Positions 25,025-33,520 of a stretch of 59,272 nt of DNA are shown here, piece after piece. Source of the DNA: an uncultured Clostridia bacterium (GTDB taxonomy: Bacteria; Bacillota; Clostridia; TANB77; CAG-508). Below the pieces are notes generated by a model. That model searched no databases. It worked only from the letters and a program-made list of their open reading frames with translations, and was not told the origin of the DNA. The first letter of the stretch is position 1. Each line of letters opens with the position of its first letter. The stretch lies in assembly GCA_934154445.1 (NCBI GenBank), contig CAKPGC010000010.1, positions 1-59,272 on the forward strand, written 5' to 3'. The position numbers and the translations under genes were made by a program.

Positions 25025-26716
25025 TCAAATGTTTTTTATAAGCTTTCTTTTTATTTCATCAGTAGAATTTAATTTTAAAACTTCTTCTGATAGTTTTTTA
25101 CAGTCATAGAAGTCTAATTCTCTAATTAATTTTCTTACTTGTAAAATCTTATTTGCATTCATAGAAAATTCATCTAATCCTAATCCTATTAACAAGGGAA
25201 CAAATGAAATGTCTCCTGCTGCTTCTCCACACATTCCACACAAAATATTATTTTTATGTGCACCATCAATAGCGAATTTAATAAGTTTAATTACAGCAGG
25301 ATGAAAATGAGTATATAAATTTGCAACTTTTTCATTTCCTCTTTCAACAGCAACTGTATATTGAATTAAATCATTTGTTCCTATACTAAAAAAGTCACAT
25401 TCTTTTGCTAGTTCTTCTGCCATTAATGCTGTTGATGGAATTTCAATCATAATTCCAACTTTTATATTTTCGTTAAATTGTATCTTTTTTCTTTTCAATT
25501 CATCTTTTACTTCTTCAATTATTTTTTTTGACTTTCTTAATTCCTCAATAGAAGAAATCATTGGTAACATAATAGATAAATTACCATATACACTTGCTCT
25601 TAGTATTGCTCTTAATTGAACTTTAAACAAATTCGTATTATCTAAGAAAATTCTAATTGCTCTATACCCAAGAAAAGGATTATCCTCTTTTTGAAGTTTC
25701 ATATATTTTAAATTTTTATCTCCTCCAATGTCTAATGTTCTAATAACTATTTTTTTACTTCCCATTTTTTCTGCTACCTTTTTATATGCCTCAAATTGTT
25801 CATCTTCTGTTGGGAAATCATTGGAATTCATGTAGAGAAATTCACTTCTAAATAATCCAACACCTTCTGCCGTATTATTAATCACAATTTCAATATCCTG
25901 TGGGCCTCCAATATTAGCTAATAGTTCAACATGATGTCCATCTTTGGTAGATGATATTTCATTTTTATATGTCTCTAATTTTTCTTTTTCTTCTCTTAGA
26001 TTTTCTTTTATTATTTCAAATCTTTCTAGTTCTTCTTTTGATGGATTTACAAAAATTTCACCAGTTCCTCCATTTATAGCAAGAGTATCATTTTCATTTA
26101 TTTGTTTTGTAATCTGTTTAATTCCAACTATAGCAGGAATTTTATATGTTCTTGCCATAATAGCTGTATGAGAATTTATTCCGCCTATCTCAGTAATAAT
26201 TCCAGCTATATTTTTTAAATTTATTTTGGCTGTATCAGATGTTGTTAATTCATCTGTAACAAGAATCGTATTAGGTAATAATTGTGATAAATTAATCTCC
26301 TTTTTATTCAATATTTTATATAATATTTTTTTCTTCATATCTGCTATATCAGCACTTCGTGCAGCCATATAAGGATCATCCATTTCCTCAAAAGTCTGTA
26401 TTATTTTATTAAAACCAAGTTCTGTTGAATAGGCTGCACTATATTTTTCTTGTTCTATTATTTTAATAGTTTCTTGGACTAACATTGGATCTTGTAATAT
26501 CATTAAATATGCTTTCATTATGTCTTTTTCTGTTCCTGATAATTTATCTATCAATTCTTTAATTTCTAACTCAACATCATGAAACGCTTGATAAAACTTT
26601 TCTTTTTCTTGTTGTACATTTTTAATCTTAATTTTTTCAAGTTCTATTTCTTCTTTTTTTAATATTACAGCTTTTCCTAGCCCAATACCTTCAGAAACTC
26701 CTTTTCCATTTAGCAT
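25025..26716 (-). CDS. ptsI: PTS enzyme I (phosphoenolpyruvate-protein phosphotransferase)
   Basis: Enzyme I takes phosphate from PEP and passes it to HPr. The 563-residue protein has the swivelling phosphohistidine domain with GGINSHTAIMAR (active His183), and the PEP-binding TIM barrel with EGVGLFRSEFLYM, RTLDIGGDK, NPFLGYRAIRI, GIMIEIPSTA, FFSIGTNDLIQY and CGMCGEAAGD containing the catalytic Cys. Length is slightly below the usual 570-575. It follows ptsH by 26 bases in an operon with the fructose permease. AGAAGGA precedes the ATG. Confidence 0.97.
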   Translation of the reverse strand: MLNGKGVSEGIGLGKAVILKKEEIELEKIKIKNVQQEKEKFYQAFHDVELEIKELIDKLSGTEKDIMKAYLMILQDPMLVQETIKIIEQEKYSAAYSTELGFNKIIQTFEEMDDPYMAARSADIADMKKKILYKILNKKEINLSQLLPNTILVTDELTTSDTAKINLKNIAGIITEIGGINSHTAIMARTYKIPAIVGIKQITKQINENDTLAINGGTGEIFVNPSKEELERFEIIKENLREEKEKLETYKNEISSTKDGHHVELLANIGGPQDIEIVINNTAEGVGLFRSEFLYMNSNDFPTEDEQFEAYKKVAEKMGSKKIVIRTLDIGGDKNLKYMKLQKEDNPFLGYRAIRIFLDNTNLFKVQLRAILRASVYGNLSIMLPMISSIEELRKSKKIIEEVKDELKRKKIQFNENIKVGIMIEIPSTALMAEELAKECDFFSIGTNDLIQYTVAVERGNEKVANLYTHFHPAVIKLIKFAIDGAHKNNILCGMCGEAAGDISFVPLLIGLGLDEFSMNANKILQVRKLIRELDFYDCKKLSEEVLKLNSTDEIKRKLIKNI

Positions 26717-26742
26717 ATAATATCCTTCTTTCTATATTAACA

Positions 26743-27003
26743 TTATTCCAGATTATACTTAAAAAATTCTCTTAATTCTTCCATTGCTTGATTTTCATCT
26801 TCCCCATCACATAAAATTTGTAATTTTGTTTTTGATTTTATTCCAGCAGACATAATCATAAGAGGAGATTTAGCATTAATTATTTTTTCATTTGCAATTA
26901 AATTTATATTGCACTTATATTTCATTGATATTTTAGCAATTTCCGTTGCCGGTCTAGCATGAAGTCCAGTCTCATTTTCAATCACATAAAACTCTTTTAC
27001 CAT
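26743..27003 (-). CDS. ptsH: PTS phosphocarrier protein HPr
   Basis: The 86-residue HPr has the active histidine exactly at position 15 (GLHARPA) and a serine at position 46 (NAKSP), the site used by HPr kinase in Firmicutes for CcpA-type catabolite control. The segment after it, SPLMIMSAGI, replaces the more usual SIMGVMSLG. The in-frame codons before 27003 overlap the EIIABC gene and are not part of the protein: AAAGGA lies about 12 bases before the ATG I chose. It sits between fruA and ptsI, so it is probably the HPr made for this operon and possibly the only one. Confidence 0.93.
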   Translation of the reverse strand: MVKEFYVIENETGLHARPATEIAKISMKYKCNINLIANEKIINAKSPLMIMSAGIKSKTKLQILCDGEDENQAMEELREFFKYNLE

Positions 27004-27020
27004 AATTATTTTAATCCTTT

Positions 27021-28925
27021 CTATTCCCAAACATTTTTCTTTAACACAGCCATAATTCCCATAGCTACAAAAGAGCCAACGACTAATGCCAATACATACC
27101 AAGGCCAATTTCCAATTAAAGGTAACACAAAAATTCCTCCATGTGGTGCCATTAAAGTACAGTTAAATGCCATAGATAATGCACCTGAAACTGCTGATCC
27201 AACAACACAAGCTGATAATACACGAATCGGATCTGATGAAGCAAATGGTATTGCACCCTCAGAAATAAATGATAATCCCATAACATAATTTAATAATCCT
27301 GCTTGTCTCTCTTTTTGTGGCAATTTTTTAGGAAAAAACGTAGCTAATAAAGCTATAGCAATTGGAGCAACCATACCTCCAATCATAACTGCGGCCATAA
27401 TTTCATAATGTCCTTCTGCCAACATTCCTGTTCCAAAAGTATAAGCTGCCTTGTTAACTGGTCCACCAAGGTCCACTGACATCATTCCCGCTAATATGGC
27501 TCCTAATATTATTTTATTTACATTATTCAGAGAAAAAAGAAAATTATTTAATCCAGTATTTATTACTGCTACAAATGGATTAATTAATAACATTATAATT
27601 CCTATTAATAATATACCCGCAACTGGATAGATTAAAATTGTCCTTATTCCTTCCAGACTTTTTGGCATAAAATTAAATAATTTTTTTAGAAATATAACAA
27701 CATATCCACCTATAAATCCTGCAAGTAATGCACCTAAAAATCCTGAACTTACTAGTATTTCATCTGGATTGCTAAGTGATGAAAATGTTGTTCCTGCTTT
27801 AGCAATCGCTCCACCAACAAATCCTACAACAAGTCCTGGTCTATCTCCTATGCTCATTGCAATATAACCAGCTAGAATTAAGAGCATAAAATCAAAAGCC
27901 ATACCTCCAATAGTTTTAAAAAAAGCAGCAATAGGTGTATTCATACCAAAGTTTGAAGGGTTTATCGAATAATCATCTAACAAAAAAGATATTGCAATTA
28001 AAATTCCTCCACCTACGACAAATGGTAAAATATGTGTAACACCATTCATTAGATGTTTATATATGCCATTTTTTTGTTTATCACTTTTATTTTTTATTCC
28101 ATCTTCTTCTTTTGCATAATAAATTGGTATTTCAGTTTCTGACTTCAATGCCTTTTCAATTAATTCTTTGGGTTTGCGAATACCATCTGTAACACCAGTT
28201 CTAAGTACTCTTTTTCCATTAAATCTTGATAAATCAACATTAACATCTGATGCTACAATAATAACTTTTGCTTTTTTTATTTCCTCTTCTGTAAGTATAT
28301 TTTGTGCCCCTGACTGTCCTTGTGTTTCTATTTTTATCGGATGTCCTAACTCATTTCCCATCTTTTCCAAAGCTTCGGCCGCCATATAAGTATGTGCTAT
28401 TCCCGTTGGACAAGAAGTAATTCCTAATAATTCATAACTTTTATTTTCTTCTTTTTCTTCATCAATTTTTTCATTTTCAGCTTGATCTATTATTTTTAAA
28501 AACTCATCTTTAGATTTTGCATTTATTAATCTTATTCTAAACTTTTCATCCATCAGCAACGTTGATAGTCGACTTAAAACTTCTAAATGAATATTTTCTT
28601 TATTATTAGGTGCTGCAATTAAAAATAATAGTTTAACTGGTTTTCCATCTAAAGACTCAAAATCAACTCCATTAGGTATTACCATTGCAACAAGTCCAGG
28701 GGCTGACACACTATCTCCTTTTCCATGAGGTATAGCTATTTCTTCTCCGATTCCTGTAGATCCATTATTTTCTCTTTTTATTACCAATTCTAAGTAATTT
28801 TCTTTGTCTTTAATATTTCCGTTTTTGCTCATTAATTCTACTGCTTTTTTCAATATTTCCTCTTTACTTGAAGCCTCTACATTTAAATCAATAGTATCTT
28901 TCTTTAATAAATCTGTAATTTTCAT
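27021..28925 (-). CDS. fruA: PTS fructose transporter subunit IIABC
   Basis: This 634-residue protein imports fructose and phosphorylates it to fructose 1-phosphate. Order of domains: EIIA (about 1-150) with the phosphohistidine in IPHGKGDS (His67); EIIB (about 165-265) with GITSCPTGIAHTYMAAEAL (Cys172); EIIC (about 290-634), hydrophobic, with HILPFVVGGGILIA, VGFVGGAIA and SVDLGGPVNKAAY. A charged linker joins A and B. All three domains in one chain is common in Firmicutes. It follows fruK by 68 bases and precedes ptsH by 17. Confidence 0.95.
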   Translation of the reverse strand: MKITDLLKKDTIDLNVEASSKEEILKKAVELMSKNGNIKDKENYLELVIKRENNGSTGIGEEIAIPHGKGDSVSAPGLVAMVIPNGVDFESLDGKPVKLLFLIAAPNNKENIHLEVLSRLSTLLMDEKFRIRLINAKSKDEFLKIIDQAENEKIDEEKEENKSYELLGITSCPTGIAHTYMAAEALEKMGNELGHPIKIETQGQSGAQNILTEEEIKKAKVIIVASDVNVDLSRFNGKRVLRTGVTDGIRKPKELIEKALKSETEIPIYYAKEEDGIKNKSDKQKNGIYKHLMNGVTHILPFVVGGGILIAISFLLDDYSINPSNFGMNTPIAAFFKTIGGMAFDFMLLILAGYIAMSIGDRPGLVVGFVGGAIAKAGTTFSSLSNPDEILVSSGFLGALLAGFIGGYVVIFLKKLFNFMPKSLEGIRTILIYPVAGILLIGIIMLLINPFVAVINTGLNNFLFSLNNVNKIILGAILAGMMSVDLGGPVNKAAYTFGTGMLAEGHYEIMAAVMIGGMVAPIAIALLATFFPKKLPQKERQAGLLNYVMGLSFISEGAIPFASSDPIRVLSACVVGSAVSGALSMAFNCTLMAPHGGIFVLPLIGNWPWYVLALVVGSFVAMGIMAVLKKNVWE

Positions 28926-28993
28926 AAGTTCCTCCTTTATCTTTTAATATAAAATAATTCTTGTGGCTACTAAAGTTTATTTAGATATTATAA

Positions 28994-29338
28994 TTATGAC
29001 TTACTTAGAATTTCAAAAAAATGTAAAATTTCTTCTTTACTTGCTAAAAAGGTTGAAGTTGCGGTAGCAGTTCCCGCAGCCATGCCCATTTCAAGTGCTT
29101 TTTTATAATTATTAAATTTTTGATACCCTGCTATAAAACCTGCAACCATTGAATCTCCAGCTCCAACTGTATTAAGTACTTTTTCTTTTTTTGATATATT
29201 CATTGTATATATACAACCATTTTCATCTAAAAGAATTGCACCATTGCCTCCCCTGGACACCAATACATTTTTAGCCCCTGTTATTTGAAGCTCTTTTGCA
29301 TATTTAATTACTTGTTTTCCGACTAGAAATTTTAACAT
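28994..29338 (-). CDS. fruK: 1-phosphofructokinase, C-terminal part (after a frameshift)
   Basis: The frame carries the second half of a PfkB-family sugar kinase: KQVIKYAKELQITGAKNVLVS, GGNGAILL, and NTVGAGDSMVAGFIAGY with the GAGD catalytic base and anion hole. No start or ribosome binding site serves it alone. It joins exactly to the N-terminal frame ending near 29304: dropping the C of AGTCGGAAAA near 29317 restores one open frame. The whole gene (28994-29912) is 919 bases, one over a multiple of three. Confidence 0.75.
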   Translation of the reverse strand: MLKFLVGKQVIKYAKELQITGAKNVLVSRGGNGAILLDENGCIYTMNISKKEKVLNTVGAGDSMVAGFIAGYQKFNNYKKALEMGMAAGTATATSTFLASKEEILHFFEILSKS

Positions 29339-29912
29339 TAAAAATTTCTGCTAACTCTTCTTGGTTTGGTTTTATTAAAAAAGGGTTATATTGCAGTGTT
29401 TTTAATAATAAATCCCCTGTTGTATCAACAATGATTTTGACATCTTTTTTTCCTAATTTTTTGCAAATATTTTGGTAAATATCACTTTCTATTCCTTTTG
29501 GTACGCTTCCAGATAATACCAATATATCTCCATCTTCTATGTTTTCAATTTTTTCGTATAATGATTCAATATAATTTTGTTTAATAAACGGACCATTACT
29601 ATTTATTGCTGTTTCTCTTCCAGATTCTACTATTTTTACATTAATTCTTGAGACACCATTTTTTATTTTTATAAAATCCGTTTTTATTCCATTTATCTTT
29701 AAGTTTTTTTCAATCTCTTCTCCTACAAATCCTGCTACAAATCCAAGTGCTGTTGATTCGATATTTAGTATTTTTAAGACGATAGACACGTTTATTCCCT
29801 TTCCACCTGCCAAAATATGTTCTTTTTCACTTCTATTTATTTTTCCCTTTTTCAATTCTTTTATTTTTATTGTATAATCCAGTGCTGGATTAAACGTTAT
29901 TGTGTATATCAA
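29304..29912 (-). CDS. fruK: 1-phosphofructokinase, N-terminal part (before a frameshift)
   Basis: 1-Phosphofructokinase makes fructose 1,6-bisphosphate from the product of the EIIABC transporter. The frame begins MIYTITFNPALDYTI, continues with LAGGKGINVSIVLK, GFVGEEIE and INSNGPFI, then LVLSGSVPKGIESDIY and KPNQEELAEIFNVK. It then reads out of frame to a stop (SSRKTSN). The start is a TTG with AAGGAG six bases upstream; an ATG 14 codons earlier has no such site. With the C-terminal part it forms a full-length kinase of about 305 residues. Either a true one-base insertion has killed the gene or the assembly has one base too many. Confidence 0.8.
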   Translation of the reverse strand: MIYTITFNPALDYTIKIKELKKGKINRSEKEHILAGGKGINVSIVLKILNIESTALGFVAGFVGEEIEKNLKINGIKTDFIKIKNGVSRINVKIVESGRETAINSNGPFIKQNYIESLYEKIENIEDGDILVLSGSVPKGIESDIYQNICKKLGKKDVKIIVDTTGDLLLKTLQYNPFLIKPNQEELAEIFNVKISSRKTSN

Positions 29913-30022
29913 TTTTTTCTCCTTTTCTATAAGTCTTATTTTAAATATTTCCAAAAAAAAGAAGAATATTCATTTCTGAATATTCTTGGGTTATTTTTTA
30001 TTTAATTTAATAAAATTTATGT

Positions 30023-30106
30023 TGGTACCGATGGTGGGACTCGAACCCACATGGTTTCCCGCACGATTTTGAGTCGTGTGCGTCTACCAATTCCGCCACA
30101 TCGGCA
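30023..30106 (-). tRNA. tRNA-Leu (anticodon CAA)
   Basis: On the minus strand, acceptor arms TGCCGAT and ATCGGTA pair (one G-T), CCA is encoded at 30023-30025, and the anticodon loop is CTCAAAA, giving CAA. A class II variable arm is present, and the T-loop GTTCGAGTC is intact. It decodes UUG. Confidence 0.96.
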
Positions 30107-30170
30107 TTTATAAATTAAAATACTTAATTATATTAACACATTTATAAAAAAAAGTCTAGTAAATATTTAA

Positions 30171-30214
30171 AATTTGTAGTTATTAAAATTTATATATTTT
30201 AATAACTACAAATT
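30171..30214 (-). terminator. Perfect 19-bp stem behind the 775-codon gene
   Basis: AATTTGTAGTTATTAAAAT (30171-30189) is the exact reverse complement of 30196-30214, with a six-base loop, starting three bases after the stop codon. The T-tract after it on the minus strand is poor (TTAAATATTT). It may end transcripts or protect the mRNA 3' end. Confidence 0.7.
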
Positions 30215-30217
30215 CTA

Positions 30218-32545
30218 TCATTGTTGTATGTCATCTAAATAAACAATTTCATACTCAAATACATTAACATTTTTTATATTAAATTGAGAAAAATCATCAT
30301 CTTTATCCTCAAAATTTGCCATTTTAAAAGATTTTTTCTTTAATAAATTCAAATGTAATTTAGATATATCTACAATCATTTTTGTTGATAAATCCATTCC
30401 GATTGGCAATGTTTTATTTTTATTATCATAAAAAATAATATTAGTAAATCCAACACCTTTTGTTCCTTCTTTTACATTTAATTTATATAAATTAATTTTA
30501 TCCCCATCAAATTTAATTGCTTCTTTCATCTCATCTTCAGGATTTATATTAAATACATTTATTTCTTTTTGATTTAATTCTCTACCATCTAACGCTTTAT
30601 AAACAGGTAAACTTTCAGGAATAATTCCTTTTGATACAGCTTTTGCTATTCCTTGTAGTATTGCTTGTAGATTTAATTTATATCCTATTTGTTTTGTATT
30701 TCTATTTATATCTAAGATTTGAAATTTGTCTTTTGGTAATTCTCTATGACTCTTATTATTTATTTTTTTTAATCTTGCACTAGTTTCTATAATATTTCCA
30801 AAAATATCATATTCTTCTTCATCTAATGTTTTTTGTTCTTTTTCTTCTAACTTTAATTCTTTTAAATTCTTCTCTATATCGTCAAGCAAAAAGTCATTGT
30901 TCTTAATTTTGTTTAATATATTTATCAGATTTGTGGTTGCAATATATATGCAATCCGTATCTTCTTTATTTAAATTAGTTCTTTGAATTTTATCTAATTT
31001 TTCGCCAAACATTTCTAAATCTTCTTCATAATTAAATGTCTTTTCTATTTTCTTTATTACATTTATCTCTTCTTGTTCTCCTTCAGGTAAAACATCTATC
31101 TCGTCTTTATTGCTGTATCTCCAAAATTCAAATATACTTTTTTTATGGCTATCTATTTCTTCAATATATTTGGTTGCATTTTCAATTTTTTTAGCCATAT
31201 TTTTTGTTTTTAATTTTAATGCATTAATATCCATTAAAAGATTCTTCATTTTCGTTTCCAATTCTTCTAATTCTTTATAGCTTGTTATTAATTCTTCTAA
31301 TGTATATATTTTTTTAATTGGTATCTTTTTCTTTTCTTTATTTGCTTCGGTTTTATCAACTTTAGTTTGAATTTCAACATCAATTTCTTGTTCATTACTG
31401 TTTTTAGATATATTCTTATTATTTTTTTTACTATATTTAAAATAATATTTAAATTTTCCAAAAAAAGATTTTTTACATTCTAAAAATGTTGATATTTGTT
31501 TTTCTTTTGCTAAATACTCTATTTCTTGTGTTGCTGCTAATTCTTGAAGTTGTTTTAATCTTTTTGTATATTTTCTTATATTGCTTTTTAATTCTTTTCT
31601 TCTTTTTAGACCTTCCTTATATTGTTCTCTTATAAATTCTATCATATATTCGTATTCAATTTTTTTATCATCCAAATAAAATTCTAAGTTTCCATTTTTA
31701 TTTATATTTGTATCAAAATTGTAAAAATTAGGAAGTTCTGTTTGTAGTATAAATAATGCTTTTAGCAATTTATAAAACTTATTTGCTTCGTCTTCTGACT
31801 TTAATTCAACTTTGTAAAATGTTCTTATTTTTTCATATACGTTTGTTTCACCTATAATTTGAATTGATAAATTATTTTTCTTATCATATACCTCATATAT
31901 TAATGGCCAATCTTTTGTAAATAGCCATAAATAATTTTCTATATCTTCAAATTCTGATTTTTTTAAATATTTATTTGAATATCCCACACCACTTATTGGT
32001 ACAAAAATCTTTCCTGTTTTTTTATTTTCTATTTGTTTTTTTAACAAAAAGAAAAACGTTGAATAATCAGTATCTTCAGTTGGAACTATCATAAAATATT
32101 TATCAGTGTTTTCTGAATAATATATTTGCCATAAGTAATTTCCATTAAATTTAACTCTGAACGGAATGTTTTTATTTAAATTTGCCTGCTCTTTTTCTAT
32201 TTGCTTTATTCCTTCAATATCAACATTTTTTAACATATTTAAAAAAGTAGTATATTTAAGAATATTTTCCTCTTTTTCTTTATCTAAATATTCGCATAAA
32301 GGTCTTGCCTTTTTGTATTTTTCGCCTAATTCATCTAGTCGATTTGTTGGCGATAATAGTATTTGTATATCTTTTATATCTATATATCTGTATTGTTTAT
32401 ACTGCTTTTCATCATAAAATCTTGGTACTCTATACTCTAATGGCTTATATTTTTTTAGTTTTTCTGGTACATTATCTAAATCTAGTCCTAAATATTCAAG
32501 TTTATCTGATATTCCTTCTACTACTTCTTTCTTTTTTCTAGGCAA
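30218..32545 (-). CDS. Large coiled-coil protein of unknown function
   Basis: I do not recognise this 775-residue protein. It starts from a TTG with GGGAG about nine bases upstream (MPRKKKEVVEGI). Visible features: an N-terminal globular part (about 30-290) with aromatic-rich strands such as YLWQIYYSENTDKYFMIVPT and KIFVPISGVGYSNKYL; helical segments with coiled-coil character (about 305-350 and 435-480); a KSFFGKFKYYFKYSKK segment; and a basic then acidic linker. A C-terminal globular part (about 620-775) contains GYKLNLQAILQGIAKAVSKG and PIGMDLSTKMIVDIS. No transmembrane segment or signal peptide is seen. It follows a polysaccharide deacetylase by 27 bases, so a link with the cell envelope is possible but unproven. 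Confidence 0.65.
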   Translation of the reverse strand: MPRKKKEVVEGISDKLEYLGLDLDNVPEKLKKYKPLEYRVPRFYDEKQYKQYRYIDIKDIQILLSPTNRLDELGEKYKKARPLCEYLDKEKEENILKYTTFLNMLKNVDIEGIKQIEKEQANLNKNIPFRVKFNGNYLWQIYYSENTDKYFMIVPTEDTDYSTFFFLLKKQIENKKTGKIFVPISGVGYSNKYLKKSEFEDIENYLWLFTKDWPLIYEVYDKKNNLSIQIIGETNVYEKIRTFYKVELKSEDEANKFYKLLKALFILQTELPNFYNFDTNINKNGNLEFYLDDKKIEYEYMIEFIREQYKEGLKRRKELKSNIRKYTKRLKQLQELAATQEIEYLAKEKQISTFLECKKSFFGKFKYYFKYSKKNNKNISKNSNEQEIDVEIQTKVDKTEANKEKKKIPIKKIYTLEELITSYKELEELETKMKNLLMDINALKLKTKNMAKKIENATKYIEEIDSHKKSIFEFWRYSNKDEIDVLPEGEQEEINVIKKIEKTFNYEEDLEMFGEKLDKIQRTNLNKEDTDCIYIATTNLINILNKIKNNDFLLDDIEKNLKELKLEEKEQKTLDEEEYDIFGNIIETSARLKKINNKSHRELPKDKFQILDINRNTKQIGYKLNLQAILQGIAKAVSKGIIPESLPVYKALDGRELNQKEINVFNINPEDEMKEAIKFDGDKINLYKLNVKEGTKGVGFTNIIFYDNKNKTLPIGMDLSTKMIVDISKLHLNLLKKKSFKMANFEDKDDDFSQFNIKNVNVFEYEIVYLDDIQQ

Positions 32546-32572
32546 TGTAACAATCTCCCTTCATTATTTTAA

Positions 32573-33496
32573 CTACTTTATAATACTATAAAAATTATCA
32601 AATTCATATCCTTGTTGTCTTAAATATTCGATAACTTTAGGTAGGAATTCCACCGTAACCCTTTTAGCTTGAGAATCATGCATTAATATTACTAAACTGT
32701 TTTTTCCACTTGTTGTTTTTTGTAAATTATTCATTAAGTATTCTTCTGAAGGATTAACTTTTTCTGAATCACCTGTTAGTGAGTTCCAATCTATATATAA
32801 AACATTATTTTGTTCAAGTAAAGATATTGCTTCTTTCTTTATTTGTGCATATTTTCCACCAACTGACCCTCCCGGAAATCTGAATAAATGAGAATTATAT
32901 TCAGGAACATTTATTGTACTTGCTACAATTTGATTACAATGGTTATATTCATTTAATATTTCATCTGTTGATTTATAAATACTTGAATATCTATGTGAAT
33001 ATCCATGATTTGCAATAAAATGTCCCTCATTATATATTCTATTTGTCGTCTCAGGAAAAACTTCTACTTGACTTCCTAATACAAAAAAAGTAGCTTTTAT
33101 ATTATTCTCTTTTAATATATTTAGTATATCAATAGTGTTATTTGATGGACCATCATCAAATGTTAAAAAAGCTCTCTTTGTATCACTATGATATATATTT
33201 TTAATTTTTTCCTTTCCCTCATCTGTCAATTGAGGAATTCTAGATTTTTTTTCTTCTTGTTCTTGTTTTTTTAATTCTTCCTGTTCTTTTTGATATGCAA
33301 TAATTTGTTCCTCATATCTTTTAGATTGTTTTACTCTCAATGATGTATCAACAATATAATAGATTACCAACATCAAAGTTATAACAGTTATAATACTTAC
33401 CATTATATTGAAAATCACTCTTTTTTTATCCACATATTTCTTCATACTATAAATATTATAGCCTTGATATTGTTCCCTATTAAAAAAAATCCCCAT
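32573..33496 (-). CDS. Membrane-anchored polysaccharide deacetylase (CE4, NodB fold)
   Basis: The 307-residue protein has one transmembrane helix (about 26-48), a Lys/Glu-rich stalk (60-90), then a NodB domain with all five catalytic motifs: TFDDGPS (metal and base Asp pair), HGYSH, RFPGGS, DWN and LMHDS. The family removes N-acetyl groups from peptidoglycan or similar polymers outside the cell. The substrate may be GlcNAc or MurNAc; PdaA-type spore-cortex enzymes are one possibility, but no feature separates them here. It lies 24 bases after metG on the same strand, before the 775-residue protein. Confidence 0.9.
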   Translation of the reverse strand: MGIFFNREQYQGYNIYSMKKYVDKKRVIFNIMVSIITVITLMLVIYYIVDTSLRVKQSKRYEEQIIAYQKEQEELKKQEQEEKKSRIPQLTDEGKEKIKNIYHSDTKRAFLTFDDGPSNNTIDILNILKENNIKATFFVLGSQVEVFPETTNRIYNEGHFIANHGYSHRYSSIYKSTDEILNEYNHCNQIVASTINVPEYNSHLFRFPGGSVGGKYAQIKKEAISLLEQNNVLYIDWNSLTGDSEKVNPSEEYLMNNLQKTTSGKNSLVILMHDSQAKRVTVEFLPKVIEYLRQQGYEFDNFYSIIK

Positions 33497-33520
33497 ATAT
33501 TAAACCTTCTTTTATTTTAT

